A stretch of DNA of 64,000 nt from Coniella vitis (lineage: Eukaryota; Ascomycota; Sordariomycetes; Diaporthales; Schizoparmaceae), in assembly GCA_011317545.1 (NCBI GenBank), contig WUJK01000002.1:1984001-2048000 (forward strand), in the 5' to 3' direction. Shown piece after piece: positions 9,318 through 21,635 of this stretch. Below the pieces are notes generated by a model. It was not told the DNA's origin. It made no database searches and saw only the letters and a list, made by a program, of their open reading frames with translations. Position 1 is the first letter of the stretch, and each line of letters begins with the position of its first letter. A program made the position numbers and the translations under genes.

Positions 9318-10973
9318 CTAGTCAACGATCATGTCCCCATTTGCATGTGTGTTTCCGTCTCCAGCAGCTTGAGCTGCCTCTGCATGCGCTTGCGCTTTGG
9401 CCGCAGCCCGCGTATCGCTCTGGCAACCAGGACAGTTGTGCACCACTTCGTGAGCAAAGACGTCACAATCAATGCAGAAATGGTTGCTGCAAACCACACA
9501 GGCATAGCGTCCACTCTCACTAATCTTGGCCAAGTCCTTTGCCTGGTCCGTGTTTGCTGCCACTGTTGTAGGCTTTGTCCCGGTCTTCTCCTTTCCACTC
9601 TCCTTGTCCTTCGTTTTCCCTTTGTCCTTGGACTTTGACGCGGGAGGAAAAGGAGTGAGGCAAGAAAAACATGCTGCCGACCTGTGTGCTTCGATCCATG
9701 GAACAGTGACCCAATTTCGCAAGGGGAACAGGTGGTGGTACGATCGGGCAAGGTGAGTAGACAGAATTAATGTTAAGCCACAGGCCGGACACTCGGCTGG
9801 CAGGCGGCACACTTTTGTTGAACATCGCGTGCATAGATAGCCTTCACGGCATGGCTTATGGTGACAAGCGCAGAAACTGATTGCATCTTTTTGTGCAGCC
9901 TCGCGCCGCAACTCTAGTTCTGCGGGGTTCTTGGTTTGTTTCGGCTCAAAGTGAGCCTCCGCCTTTGTGCGCGAGGGGAAGCCCATCATTAGTAGGCTTG
10001 CACTGCTTTGCTCTGCCTGTAGCGTGGCCGGGGGCGTGGTCTTTGCGAGAAACAGCTCGCGAAAATGCTGTTCGTCCTTGGCTACAGAGTAGCAGCTGTC
10101 GTTTCCACCATTTGTCCTCGAACACAATTCAGCACATATAGCTACTTGTGCCGCAAGACCGACCATCGATACCCGTATGCGGTCGGAAATGAGGTTCTCG
10201 ATAGTGTCGTGGATATCGCCTGGGTCACTGGAGAGTAGGGCGCCGTATATTATGAGAACCTCGCGGGTACCGTGTGATGGAGCATGGCTGCAGTTTTTGC
10301 CATGTTAGTCCTTTTGCGCTTGCCAGCTCACGACCAAGAGTCTCATTGCTTACAATAGCTCACCGCGACACATCTCAAGTGCATTCTGCAAACTGGGGTC
10401 GCCGTCAGGTTCCTTGTCCTTTTCTAGCTCCCGCAACCTGTCGATCAGTACCGCCGGGTTGCCGCTCATTTCCGATATTCTCTTTGCCAGACCCTGTCTC
10501 ATCATGACAATGCCCATCTGCGAGATGGGATTTTGCTCATAGTATTCCCGCACGAACTCGACCGCGTATCCAATCATGAGCCTAAAGCGATTCGGTAGGA
10601 GGTCTTTTTCGAGCATCGCAGTTGACATATCAAGGACGAGAACGAGATGCCGTATGATGCCTCTCTGTAATGGTGTCGTATCGCGGAGCAGGCGGCGGCG
10701 CTTCTCAGCCTCAAGCAGCGCCGTCAAAGAGACGTTGCCCTCCTCGTCCTCGGGGACGTCCCACGTAAACTTGCCCTCTTCCCATGCCGCGCGCGTGCGG
10801 TTGTTTTTCTTGCGGTCGCGTGCCTTTCTGACAGCACTGTTGCCTATTGCTCGTCCAAGACTACGGCTACCAAGTTGAGAGGCATCACGAGCGGCCCCGC
10901 TGTGCGCTTGGCGGTCGTTGAGGTCGTCGTCGGAGTAGTTCTCCATGTACTCGCCATCGCTGTCGTCGGCCAT
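9318..10973 (-). CDS. SSL1: TFIIH core subunit SSL1 (p44/GTF2H2)
   Basis: Minus-strand CDS: exon 1 10354-10973, exon 2 9318-10287, 529 aa. The 66-nt intron (donor TT|gtaagc, acceptor ctgcag) joins 'EMCRGEL' to 'FHAPSHGTREVLIIYGALLS', as in other Ssl1 proteins. SSL1 is a structural subunit of TFIIH that stimulates the XPD/Rad3 helicase in nucleotide excision repair and promoter opening. An acidic N-terminus (residues 1-20) leads into a von Willebrand factor A domain with 'LVLVLDMSTAM' (DMSTA at 115-119). A first Cys/His cluster follows ('FCACHHKPCREGYLCTRC'), then the C-terminal zinc ring 'CVVCSNHFCIDCDVFAHE'. The region between them is a Lys/Asp/Gly-rich insert ('SKDKGKTKDKESGKEK'), which makes it longer than the 461-aa yeast protein. 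Confidence 0.95.
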
Positions 10974-13113
10974 GGTAAGACGAACCAAGCTTGAGGTTCG
11001 GTTTGGTAGGGCTTGTCGACAGGAAAAGAATTGTGGTGGACCTGCAGTCACAGAGGATGGGAGTCAGCAGTCCTCTGAGCGACGTGCAGACGGGTATTTG
11101 TGAGGCGGGAAGCAGAAAGAAAAGGTAATGGTGATGATGGCTTTGTTCGCTGGGCTTGGATTTCCAGGGCCGGAGATGGTAAGTAATAAAGCTCCAACTT
11201 TAGTGGCAGCCGCGCCTGTAAGGTGGGGCAAGGACAGTGCCGAGCTAGGTGTCATGGTCTCCACGAACCCTGAAGAAGAACCCCTCTGCCCCTGTACTAT
11301 GTACTTCTCTTCAGATTGTATGCCCACCCATGCAGGCACCCATGTGGTACCGTGGCAGGTGGTAAGGCTTAGGTAGCAGGTAGCTGCTAGGGTATAGAGG
11401 CGTTCACATGCTCCAGACTGTTTCCCAGATCAAAATATGGTTTCCAGCTTTTTTTTTCTTCTTCCTTTTCTGGGCTCTGTTCTAAAGATATAATCAAACC
11501 CCTTTTCAACTGTCACTTTGTTAAACTCGTAGAAATAGATAGAATCCCCCTTTGGCCATGACTTAGGTGGGTTTGAACATCTAACCAACATGCGCCCCAT
11601 TCGAGCCATTACCATGGGAACTAGCGATGCGATTATCCATTTGCTATCATAGGGATGGAAACATTTATTCAATATAGAAGAATTGTGTATGTGGAAAACT
11701 GGGGATACAAGGATAGATGCAATTGTTAGAAGGCGAGGAAATCCCACAAATAAGGACCTTCACGTGTATACAAGCATTGCCTCTCGAAGATTTGTGTTTA
11801 TGTTTGCCCAGACAAAGAAAAAGGCTACAACACAGCCGGTTTTTGCATTCTCAAGCTTACAGCTATAGCATCGTATTACGTGATCTTTGCACAGTCTGGT
11901 GATGTTGGTGTAGTTCTGATGAGTGGATTGTCGGAGGTATGGCCATCATGAAGCACAATATGAGTGCAGTACCTGAATATATAGTATACTGGCATGGCCA
12001 GGGACGGAGGTAATAACCCACCGACTTATGCACAACGATGACTTCGTTCCATTGTTTGCATATCAACGAATATCATTGAATTCGATATTGGTGCTAAACG
12101 AAGCAACGCTCAAACCTCACAGATTAATCTGGGTATCTACAATGTTTTAGGTAAGTGTTCATTGGCAAGCCGACCTCTACAAGCTTATTATGATGGGGTG
12201 AGAAGCAGAGGAACTAGTCACCAATGTTACTTTACATATATACTATGCTATGTAGTTTATAGTACTGTAGTACTTGCAGCACTATTAATGAAGAGATGTC
12301 TTGCCAGCGCATGAAGCTTCCTTTTGATTGGCGATGACTTCACTGTATAGCCCCGCTTTGTGGGGGAAGGGCCACCGGGTTAGCATCCCTGTAGCCCGCC
12401 CTGTGTCCACAGCCTGTGCCCACAGCCTGTTGGAGGCCTGGGCCCCTGCTCACCTTGGGGATCAGAGTGGAGAGGCCTGGTAAAGTGCTACCCCACCTGC
12501 CCACCTGCCCACTACCGCCAATGTCTCTCATAGTACATATAGGGCATCAAGTTCGACAGCGTCCAATACGTCCCCAGGTGTTTTGCGGAACAGCTGAAGC
12601 GGCTGAGCCGTCGCTTCAATATGCATGATCGTCGCATGACCATGGAATCGCGCCGGCTCATACGCTCAAGTCCTCGAACCCGGGCCCTCAATGTTGCCAA
12701 ACCTTGCAAAAAGTTGTCACAGTTGCGTCGGTAGTGTCTCGGTTCGTAAAGTACGCAGTACCTGGCAAGCCTGCGCGAAGCGCGCGGGAATTGCTACTGC
12801 TTGCTGCACCCAGGTACGGGATATAGTACTATGTACGAAGAAGTGCTTGCCGTTTTAGCACTCGGCTGGACTGGGGGTGGCTGTTCTAATTACCTACGCC
12901 TGCACTTACATTGTACATCCTTCTCTGCCTGGTCGACCCTCAACTTTTTCTTCCCGTCGCTTCGAGTCGCAGCAACACGCTGACCACTGCGACTGCTGCA
13001 TTTCTCGTGCCCGCTCCGCCTTTCCCTCTTCCTCCATATCAACAAGATTACAGCATACCTATACTTGAATTCTTCTACGGCAGGCCAATCTGTGCCAAAA
13101 GGAGCATATAGCC
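10974..13113. other. Divergent intergenic region SSL1 / CCCH gene
   Basis: Over 2.1 kb between two divergent starts. 11,400-12,300 is AT-rich; 12,350-12,520 is GC-rich with small direct repeats such as CCCACAGCCTGT and CCCACCTG. TACTATG motifs occur near 11,295, 12,241 and 12,827. No gene or RNA is recognised. A pyrimidine-rich stretch from 12,910 to 13,050 is the likely promoter side of the CCCH gene. Confidence 0.5.
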
Positions 13114-15072
13114 ATGGGGGCCAACGGAGGCGGCGTTTTTGACTTTATCAAGCGCTTTCAGCAACTGCAGCTGCAGCGCGATTCCCACGACGATCTGATC
13201 AAGGCATGTCCCCTCCCTAACCCACTCAGCCGTCCATGCTCCATCCCACATCCTTCCGCCTCCACTTCGCCCTGAACATATGGTTCCTCAAGAATTCTGC
13301 TTGGCAAACAGCATACTGACTGGACGTTCGTCTTGCTCCAGGATATTTTAGTTTACTGTGAACGCACCGAGTCGGCCTTGCGTTCCGAAAACGAAGCGTT
13401 GCGCGAACAATTAAAAAATGCCACCCTCGACCTTGCCGATGCTACGAAGTCCAGAAGGGTTCTTCAGCAGCAAGTCGAAGACCAGCAGCTTTCAATCGGT
13501 TACATGACGTCGACAAATGAGTATTTGAAGGTATACACATGAATGTTGAGCGCCGACGGGATTTGATGTAGGCGCTGAGACTTGCAGAACCATAATCCTT
13601 ATGTCGTTGTATTGATTGACGGCGATGGATGCCACGTGAGTCCCATTTCGAAACCTTTTTTCACTTGCTCCTCTTTGATAGTCTTGCTCGTCCCCAGAAC
13701 AATGGCCCTATACCACCCTTGCACTTGATATGCAGCGTACTGAGCAGTTTGCAGTTTCAAAAGCAATACATTGAAAAGGGCAGGGAAGGCGGCAAGCAGG
13801 CCGCCTATGCTTTGAGAAATGCTATACTCCGAGAGTGCTACTATTATGCAGGCCAATTCGAGGTTCTCACTAGGTATATCGCGAATTTATCCGGGTTAGC
13901 AATGGCCACCAGATCAAGTGGCACCATCGAAACTGAAAGCATCTTCAAGGATTTTACTTTGGGCTTCACCCAAGGCCTGGCTTCCTTTGACTTTATCGAT
14001 GTAGGCCCTGGTAAAGAGCGTGCCGATACGAAGATAAAAGGTAAGGCAAGGCTGTGAGCCAGGCTGCAACCCATTGTATGGCCAGAGTCGACGCACCGCT
14101 AACACCAAATTAGAAGCTATCCGTTGGCATCTCCGCAACCATAATTGTAAGCAGATTGTGCTTGCCATCTCCCACGACTCTGGGTACGCATCCTTCCTAG
14201 ACGAAAGCATCCGGGATTCCGAAAGTCGCCAGCGCGTCACCATTTTAGAAGGCGTACCTACGCATAGGGATCTGCGGGCTACAAACCTCAACATTCTCAA
14301 CCTGAATGATGATATATTCCGTGCCGAGAAGCTTGTAGATAGACGTACGTTGGACGTGCGAGCTATGTCAATTACGCCGCCATCAACTGTTGCCGGAATG
14401 TCACCATTGCCACCTCCGCCTACCACTCCAGGTCGACGGAAGAGCAGTGTGACAAATGCTTCCATTGAGGGACACGAGGTAAATGGAGGCACAGAGACTA
14501 ACGGGAGAGGCCTGTCGTCTTATGCTACTGCCATCAAGGCTGCGACCCCTCCACCGCAAATATCTGTCCCGATTCCGCCCAAGTTGGCCAACAAGACCCA
14601 AGCCGTGCGGCGAGAGAAATCAGTCGCATGGAACCCTGGCTCACGGGGTCTTGATCCCCCTTTGGAAGTGAACCAAAGCGCGCTGGACAATATCAAGAAG
14701 CGAAAAGACAACAACAAACTCTGCAACAACCACTACCTTAGGGGCCCTTGCGCCAAGGGCGATGCATGCTGTTTCGAACACAAATACCGCCCAAGTGAAG
14801 CGGAAAGGACTGCCATTGCTTTTCTGGCGCGTTTGAACCCTTGCACAAGTGGGCAGGATTGTGATGTTGAAGATTGCATCTATGGTCATCACGTAAGTCA
14901 CTAATTCGTTATCAAGATGCTTGCCATCTACAACAACATTTGCTAATGGCACGAGCAGTGCCCGAGTACCCGTGACGGGCAGTGTATGCATCCATATTGC
15001 AAATTCAGAACATGGGAGCATCCGCCAAACACGAAATTCAGAAACACTTACCAATGGCCAGATGACGAGTAA
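13114..15072 (+). CDS. Tandem CCCH zinc-finger protein with possible NYN/PIN-like domain
   Basis: Six exons: 13114-13203, 13342-13530, 13588-13635, 13755-14040, 14114-14892, 14959-15072; 501 aa. All joins keep frame. Intron 1 is GC-AG (donor AAG|gcatgt). Residues about 30-93 form a coiled coil ('ESALRSENEALREQL'). Then 'NPYVVVLIDGDGCH' opens a domain ending near 'QIVLAISHDSGYASFLDE'. The two Asp-containing strands resemble an NYN/PIN-like nuclease fold, but this is inference. A Pro/Ser-rich linker follows. The C-terminus has a C-x8-C-x5-C-x3-H finger ('CNNHYLRGPCAKGDACCFEH') and further Cys/His clusters ('CTSGQDCDVEDCIYGHH', 'CMHPYCKFRTWEH'). The family is common in filamentous fungi and annotated only as a CCCH-type, presumably RNA-binding, protein. 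Confidence 0.88.
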
Positions 15073-15949
15073 CAACAGAAGACTGTGTAACCCTTTTTTT
15101 CTTTTTTTTTTTTTAAAAAAAAAGAAACACCAAAAAAACCGCATCGCAAGCACGCAATACTCCATGGAACTATATCCAATACAACACTCTCGGGCTACTC
15201 ATCATCCTAGAGATGAGCTGGACGTATGACGATTCATGGGCAGTCGACTCGCAATATATATCTATGAGTTATCTCTTTTCTCCAAAAAGAAAGAAGCAGA
15301 AAACCCCCCCCCCCCCGGCTTCTCCCTTCCCCAAAACAGCGATCGACCTTTTCATGCCGCCTCTTTACAACTTGCATGTTCCGGCCAAATTGTGCTGATT
15401 AACAGAGGGGGCACTTTACGATTTTGGAAACAATTTGGAATTACTCATCTGGGGCGGAAATGTATAGCGAAAAGGCAAATAGATGATTGGGACAGAGGTA
15501 CACAATGCTCTATTGGTTCTATTCTCTCTCTTCTTCTCCACTTGCGTTCTACAAGAGAATTAAGTATACCGCATTCAGCATCGAGGACACCAGTTGTCCA
15601 GTTCACGTCTTTCGTAATTGTTTAGTACACTTCGCCGTAAACCAAGGTATTCGATACGGAGGTTAAGGAGGAAGTGGAGTTATGAGATCTCATGTTCCTA
15701 CCTTGTACCATAGTACTGTGTCAGTGTCAAGAGTGTGTATTCATGCCCCGCAATGAGAGGTACCTCGGTACCTGTAAAGCTGAAGCTCAAGTTGCTCTGG
15801 GGAACTGTCAGATCCCAGCAGAAAACTGCAGGGCCAGAAGGAGCCCCACCTGCCGTTCCTCCACGTTGACCTCACCTGTCCATCTGCCTCAACGACCTTC
15901 CTCCCCGCTCGGCACGCCGCAAATCTTCCCAATCAGACTCATCGGCACA
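15073..15949. other. Intergenic region CCCH gene / SEC65
   Basis: 877 bp with a T-run directly followed by an A-run at about 15,091-15,124 (self-complementary, close after the CCCH stop, perhaps its 3' end region) and a C13 run at 15,304-15,316. The last 250 bp contain GGTACC repeats and pyrimidine-rich promoter-like DNA. No gene is seen. Confidence 0.5.
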
Positions 15950-16924
15950 ATGGCACACCCCAGAATAGAAGAAGTCGAGGACAGCGACCTCGAAATGTCG
16001 GACCCTTCCGAGGGCGACATTGACGACTTTGCCGAAACCGACATTCTGCGCTCGCGCATCAACCCTTCTACCTCTCGACAGACCCCCACAGCAGCAGCAG
16101 CAGCAGCAGACGCCAAATCACACATCCTCAACCCCAACCAGATTCCCTCCGTCTCGAGCGGGCCCCCAACGGCCGGCGCCACCGGCGGCTACTCAATCCC
16201 CACCACGACCTCGACCAAGGCATACGCTGGCTTCCAATGCCTCTACCCCATCTACTTTGACGCTTCGCGCACGCGCGCCGAAGGCCGCCGCGTCCCCAAG
16301 GACCTCGCCGTGCTGAACCCGCTCGCGCGCGAGATCGTCAACGCATGCCGCGACCTGCGCCTGCAGACGCTCTTTGAGCCCGAAAAGACGCACCCCCGCG
16401 ACTGGGCCAACCCCGGCCGTGTCAAGGTGCAGCTCAAGGACAGCGGTGCTGCGACGCCTGCTGCGTCGGCTTCGGGGATCAAGAACAAGCACCAATTGTA
16501 TATTCTCGTAGCGCAGCACTTGCGCAATAACCCGACGACGGAGAAGAGCGCCGCCCTGTGGGAGCGGATTCCTGGTGGCCCTCCACCGCCAGAGCGCACA
16601 AAGGCGTATCCCAAGCCTGCGGTGCCGCGCGGCTGGAAAATTGGGGATATGTTGCCGTACTATAGTCCGGCAATGACTGGCGGCGGTGTTAGTGAGAATC
16701 TATTCAAGGATATGATGAAAGAGATGCAAGGAGGAGGCGCGGGAGGTATGCCGGGAGGTATGCCTGGCGGAATGGACATGGCTAGCTTACTCGGCAGCAT
16801 GGGTGGCATGGGTGGAATGGGCGGATTGCCAGGGATGGGGGGAGGCAGCGGTAGTGCGAGTGGAAATGTGAGTGAGGATGGTGCTGGGAAGAAGAAAAAG
16901 GGCAAGGGTAAGGGCAAAGCATGA
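15950..16924 (+). CDS. SEC65: Signal recognition particle subunit SRP19/SEC65
   Basis: Single-exon gene, 324 aa. SRP19 binds helices 6 and 8 of SRP RNA and promotes SRP54 loading for co-translational targeting to the ER. The SRP19 domain starts at about residue 97 with 'CLYPIYFDASRTRAEGRRV' and continues through 'NPLAREIVNACRDL' and 'DWANPGRVKVQLKD'. The N-terminus is acidic with an Ala repeat; the C-terminus is Gly/Met-rich ('GGMPGGMPGGM') and ends in a Lys-rich tail 'KKKKGKGKGKA'. These low-complexity ends are usual in filamentous-fungal SEC65 and make it longer than mammalian SRP19 (144 aa). The start at 15950 is the first in-frame ATG near the pyrimidine-rich leader, although the open frame extends upstream to 15,692. 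Confidence 0.93.
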   Translation: MAHPRIEEVEDSDLEMSDPSEGDIDDFAETDILRSRINPSTSRQTPTAAAAAADAKSHILNPNQIPSVSSGPPTAGATGGYSIPTTTSTKAYAGFQCLYPIYFDASRTRAEGRRVPKDLAVLNPLAREIVNACRDLRLQTLFEPEKTHPRDWANPGRVKVQLKDSGAATPAASASGIKNKHQLYILVAQHLRNNPTTEKSAALWERIPGGPPPPERTKAYPKPAVPRGWKIGDMLPYYSPAMTGGGVSENLFKDMMKEMQGGGAGGMPGGMPGGMDMASLLGSMGGMGGMGGLPGMGGGSGSASGNVSEDGAGKKKKGKGKGKA

Positions 16925-17655
16925 TGGGGGAAAGCAGCATCGACCTTGGATCAAGGACATGTTGACGACGATGACAATGGGAAAATGGGCCCTCACAACT
17001 ACAGGCCGCTCAGTACCATCCGGTAGGTTAGCACCAAAGGTGCCTATCGCTTGCGTCTTACGCTGCCTTGTATCGGGACACTCTTGGCAACGACCAATGC
17101 ACCAGGTTGGCCTCGAAAGCCAACATGGCAAACGGTCAATGAGCCAAATGGCAGCCTTGCGGGCCGAGATCACATGGCTACCCACCTATATTTGCTTGCC
17201 TTGGCCTCAGGGCTTCATCACGTTAGAACGGTTGCTATCTTTGAGATGTCTTTTGATGAGCCAACAAGCCAAAGGGACAGACAGCCCTCATAAGATTTAC
17301 AACAGCATACTGTGCAGCCTTTCAGCAATCAAATACACTTATATCGATATCATAAACCGAACAACGCTGACGCATCAATTCTCTCTGACATGTGTCTATT
17401 AAGCACAGAACAGCCTTCTTTGAACAATTCACATGGCTAATGGATCTTGTACTATATATAATGCTATCAGCTATTTGGAGCAGCATCACTACATAGATTC
17501 AAGACATTCCATCATCCTGCAGAAACCCCCTGGCTATAACTCTTATGGAACGCTTCGAAAAGCGCCATTTCATAACACCGATGCTATAGCAGACGATCCA
17601 CAAGAACTATCCTGAACCGCAGTTACTGTGGTGACCATTTTCTTCCTTTTGTTTT
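16925..17655. other. Convergent intergenic region SEC65 / YSH1
   Basis: 731 bp between converging stop codons. It holds 3' UTR sequence by position; no gene or structured RNA is recognised. Confidence 0.55.
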
Positions 17656-20600
17656 TTAGTCCGTCAGGGGGGCAATGGTCTCTACGGCCCGCTCAACAAC
17701 ACTGCGCACACGGTCCCCAAACGCCTTGTGATTGCACTCGACCTCGAGATCCTCGAGCCAGACCTTGGCGCTCATCTTGTCAACTTTGATGGCTACGCCA
17801 GGCACGGGAATGCCGTTGCGGTGAAGGCGCTCGAGCTCGGCCTTTTTGCGCGCTTCAAACTCCATCTCGCTGTCATCCTGATCCTTCTCCTCCTTTGCCT
17901 TTTCATCGTCATCGCCGTTTTCCATCTTGGTATCCTGCTCCTTATCACCTCCTGTTTTCGCCTCGAGTTGCTCACGTATAGCGGGTAATTTGGGCTCCGT
18001 AATGGGAGAAACATTGTCTGCGCCAAACTGGGCCTCAAGGAACATAAATAAACGCTCCAGACGCTCTTCTGGGGTTATGTTGGCATGCAGGTTACGTGTT
18101 GGCAACAAATATTCATCTTCAGCGCGTCCGCTGTGGTCATGGGCATGGTCATGTTTGCTGTTTTGCGCAGAACGCTTGACAGCTGCGGGGCTGCACTCGA
18201 CGCTGTACAAGACAGTGAGGACACTATCCGCAATGCTGTCATTCAACAGGTTGCCTTCCCACTCAATCTCGACCTCACCATTGCTGTGGTAACGCATAGT
18301 CACGCAGCTCATAATGCGGTATGCGGCTACAACAGAGTTGAAATCTTCGTCGGCAGCCTCTTGGGCGGGCTTTTCGTCGCCATTCGCATCTCCATTCTCA
18401 GTGATTGATTTGACTTTCATGTCTGGCAACTCTTCAATTTTGCCAAAGGTACCCTCGAGGCCCCACTTGATCAAGTCGATGCCTGCAGCAGAGAGCCGAA
18501 TACGCTGCTTGCAGACCATGGTCGTTGTAGTCAGGCCAGCATACTCGTGCAGATCCTCCGGCGCCATCAGGGACAGCTTGAAGTCATTCTGGACAAGAAC
18601 GCCTGTGATGAGTTGGGTGTTGTCCTCTGGTGTGGGCAAGTGGGTGGGTGGATGTATTGATGCAAGTTTGCCAACAACCTTGGCGATCTTGTCTTGCTTG
18701 AACGGGATGCGGAGCTCCTCGCAATTCTTTGGACTGTATACTTTGACTTTGACGGTCTTGTTTTGGTTTAGAGAGAGCAGCTTCGACTTTAGACGCATCA
18801 TGTTATGCTGTTCACCGTGGACGAGGATCTGTGACATTTCAGTACTTGGTGACATCTCCCATGACACAAGTTGGGTAATCCAGACTTACCACTACTGGTG
18901 CAGCAACTTCCTCGATGAACTCTCTGTTCTCATTTCCGTCCACGTGGGCAGCAAATGAGTACTCCTGCACACTGCATCTTCTGGGGATCATAACCTTCTC
19001 AGGCTCGCCACCGGGGGCCCGGCGCGCACTCGCTGCGCTCCTGCTTACAATTGCCTGAATCTGTTCGGGCTCTTGCATAATTTGTCGGGCCATGGTGCCC
19101 TCGACACTGTAACCCGTAATAATGACACCATTCTTGTCACTAGGCGCCCACCTCTCCAATAACTCTCGACTAACACCGCTCTGGAGCATACCAGGGCTTG
19201 CCAGCATGACACAGCTGCCAATGTCGTCGAAACGGTCGAGGCTCTTCAAGGAACGGATGTACTTGAAGTCCCAAGGACCTCCTTTCCCAGCGCCATCGCC
19301 AGTGGCTTCTGCCTCGGCCATGCGCTCTTTGAACAGTCTCTTGATGTTGTCATTCATGGCTCCAATGTAGGTTTGGTAGACGAGCATGCACTTTCTGGCA
19401 AGGTTACTGGCGTAGTAGATTGGCACTTTTTGAAACTCGGGATGCTTTGCCCAGTACTCGTCGAGAATCAACAGCAGCTCCTGAGCCCGACCCAATGCGA
19501 AAACCGGCAATAAAGCACGGCCACCACGATTCAGGATACCGGTTATAGACTTCATCAGTGCTTGTTCTCGCTCGAGACGGGGAACATGGGAGGCAACACC
19601 GTAAGTTGATTCGGTGATCAAGACGTCGATCTTGACACCCCGTGGAACTTCAGCAGACACCAAGTGACGGTCCTGCTCTCGAGAGTAGTCTCCAGTGAAC
19701 ATAATGTTGAGGCCAGCGATTTCGATCAGGAACATGGCAGCGCCGAGGACGTGGCCAGCTGGGTATGGAGTGATTCGAATAGATGATATGGTGTGGGTTG
19801 TGTAGTAGTCGATGGCCTCGATTTGCGGGAATGTGTTGAGATGATCTTGTTCTGTATATACAGGTTGGGATGTAGGGTTCGAAGAGGTATTGCCAACGCG
19901 GACACCATCTTGAATAAGCCACCGGTAAATCGCCTTGGTTGGGTGTGTCATGAAGACGCGACCCTTGAAGTTGGTCTTGGCCAAAACATATGGCAAGGAG
20001 GCAGCATGGTCCACGTGAAAACTGCAGGCAGTGTCAGTATACAGCATCCTGACAGGGTTACTGGGAGTCTGAAGAGGCTGTTTGTCTAGCTATACGGAGG
20101 CTCTCGACAAGCTTCGAGTCACAACGCCGAGACAGGAACGGTGGCAAGCGGTGGCACGATGTTGAATTTATGTATTGATCTCTTTGTGGATACATAACGG
20201 GCTGGTGGCCGCTCCCAAGACCAACACACAGACAGAAGGATAGTGTGACGGCGCGCGTGAACGGCACGCACACGCCAGACATTGACGAAGCCACCAAGGC
20301 GCTGATATTCGCAGCCCATCCACCGTTGTATTCACCAAAGCTAGAAACCATAACAACAAAAGGGAGGGAAATCGCAAGCTGGTAGGAAGGCAAAGGGACT
20401 TACTGGCTGATGAGCAACACGTCCACTGTGCTCAGGTCAAAGTCATCGAAGAAAGGCAATGCCGCGAGCCCATCGTAGGCTGGGTGCTGTCCAGCATCAA
20501 GCTGTTTGAAGAGTCAGAGAAACATGCACACTGGCAGAACTGTGAGATGGAATGTGACGCGTACCATGACTGTCTTTCCCTTGTACTGGATAATGTGACA

Positions 20601-20717
20601 TGACCGGCCAACCTCATTTCCGCCTCCAAGGCAAATAAACTTGAGCTCGTCAGATGGGTCGACAGGTTCATCATTGGCAGCATTGGCCATGGCCGAGGCT
20701 TTTCGTTTGGACGCCAT
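17656..20717 (-). CDS. YSH1: mRNA 3'-end processing endonuclease YSH1 (CPSF73)
   Basis: Minus-strand CDS: 20565-20717, 20404-20501, 18890-20021, 17656-18828; 851 aa. It is the zinc-dependent endonuclease that cuts pre-mRNA at the poly(A) site within the cleavage and polyadenylation factor. The metallo-beta-lactamase HxHxDH motif is at residues 84-89 ('HFHVDH'), formed across an exon junction that splits the first His codon. Further metal and core motifs are 'PAGHVLGAAMF', 'FTGDYSREQDRHL' and 'ITESTYG'. The beta-CASP part includes 'GYSVEGTMA' and 'SFAAHVDGNENREFI'. The C-terminal half ('ILVHGEQHNMMRLK' onward) is the CPSF73 C-terminal domain, with an acidic/Lys-rich insert around 'DDDEKAKEEKDQDDSEME'. 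Intron 2 (20022-20403, 382 nt) is unusually long; introns 1 and 3 are about 61-63 nt. Confidence 0.97.
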
Positions 20718-21635
20718 GGCTGATCAAGTTCTGGGATATCAAAACAGCTGCGCAAGTATCTTGACCAGCAAATGGAACACAACACCAGGCGTGCAATTGG
20801 ATGTTAGCCACCCAGGACAAGCCCGGGGCAGGTTTTCATATATCAGTGGCTCTGAATGGCTGATGAGGGTCACAGAATGCTGAGCTGCTGTTGTAATATG
20901 AAAAGGTGCATCAAAAATCAGCTTCCGGGTGCTTTTTCAAAAACGGGCGATAAATGTAGACAGTCCCTGTTAGCTGCTGAGAGAGGTTGCAAGTTGTAGG
21001 TTGCAGGTTGCAGGTTGCAGCCTGCATGTTGCTTGACTGGGGTCGCAGTCACTGTCGCGGTCGCAGTCGCTGTCCCTGGATGATGAGGTAAGCTGCGGCT
21101 CAAGCGCCCAGGCCAGGCTGCGCGCCCCACGTGACCAGAATCGGAGCTGCGACGTCCTAGCTCAACTCCTCCTCTGCAGTTTCCCACCTTCAACGTCAGG
21201 CCCATTCAGCGAAGGCCGGCGTCGACACCGCAGCGACCTTGCTCTCTCGTCAACTCCGCCGCCGTCTCCGCCGAATACGCCATCCTGAACCTCTGCTGGC
21301 GCCTCATATTGAATGATCTGTAGCGGTTCGACAACTTTTGATGGGTATTGGCGACGGCACGCTCACAGGCAAGGCAGGCTCTCCTGCCTGAGTCTGCACC
21401 CTGTGCGCTTCCGCTTCGCGGCAAGCTCGACTGACCACTGGCGACTGCACCTTCCACCGCCCACCACCCCACTTCAGCCTGCCCCGCGCCTGCCGGCGAC
21501 TTTGGTCTTTCGCAAACTGGCAACTGCAACCTGCGGCGTACAGCCTTACGTACCCGCCGCGACTTTTCTATCCCACGCGAAACCACTACGCGTCTCACGA
21601 CAACGAGGACCGCGACGGCGCGTTAACCATTCATC
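20718..21635. promoter_or_regulatory. Divergent promoter region YSH1 / TAF4
   Basis: 918 bp between two divergent start codons of essential RNA polymerase II genes. It contains two short tandem arrays (annotated separately) and a GC-rich half toward TAF4. A 235-codon open frame from 21,313 overlaps the TAF4 start in another frame and is a shadow. Confidence 0.5.
20984..21070. repeat. Two short tandem repeats in the YSH1/TAF4 promoter
   Basis: First array: about five imperfect copies of a 7-bp unit AGGTTGC (20984-21020). Second: an 18-bp unit starting GGTCGCAGTC repeated twice (21041-21076). They lie midway between the divergent starts and may be regulatory or simply slippage products. Confidence 0.6.

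Noticed and set aside
14011..14062. Alternative 52-nt intron in the CCCH gene
   Set aside because: It would remove the conserved 'GKERADTKIK' segment; the 14041-14113 intron keeps it, has a CTAAC branch site and yields 'KEAIRWHLRNHNCK'.
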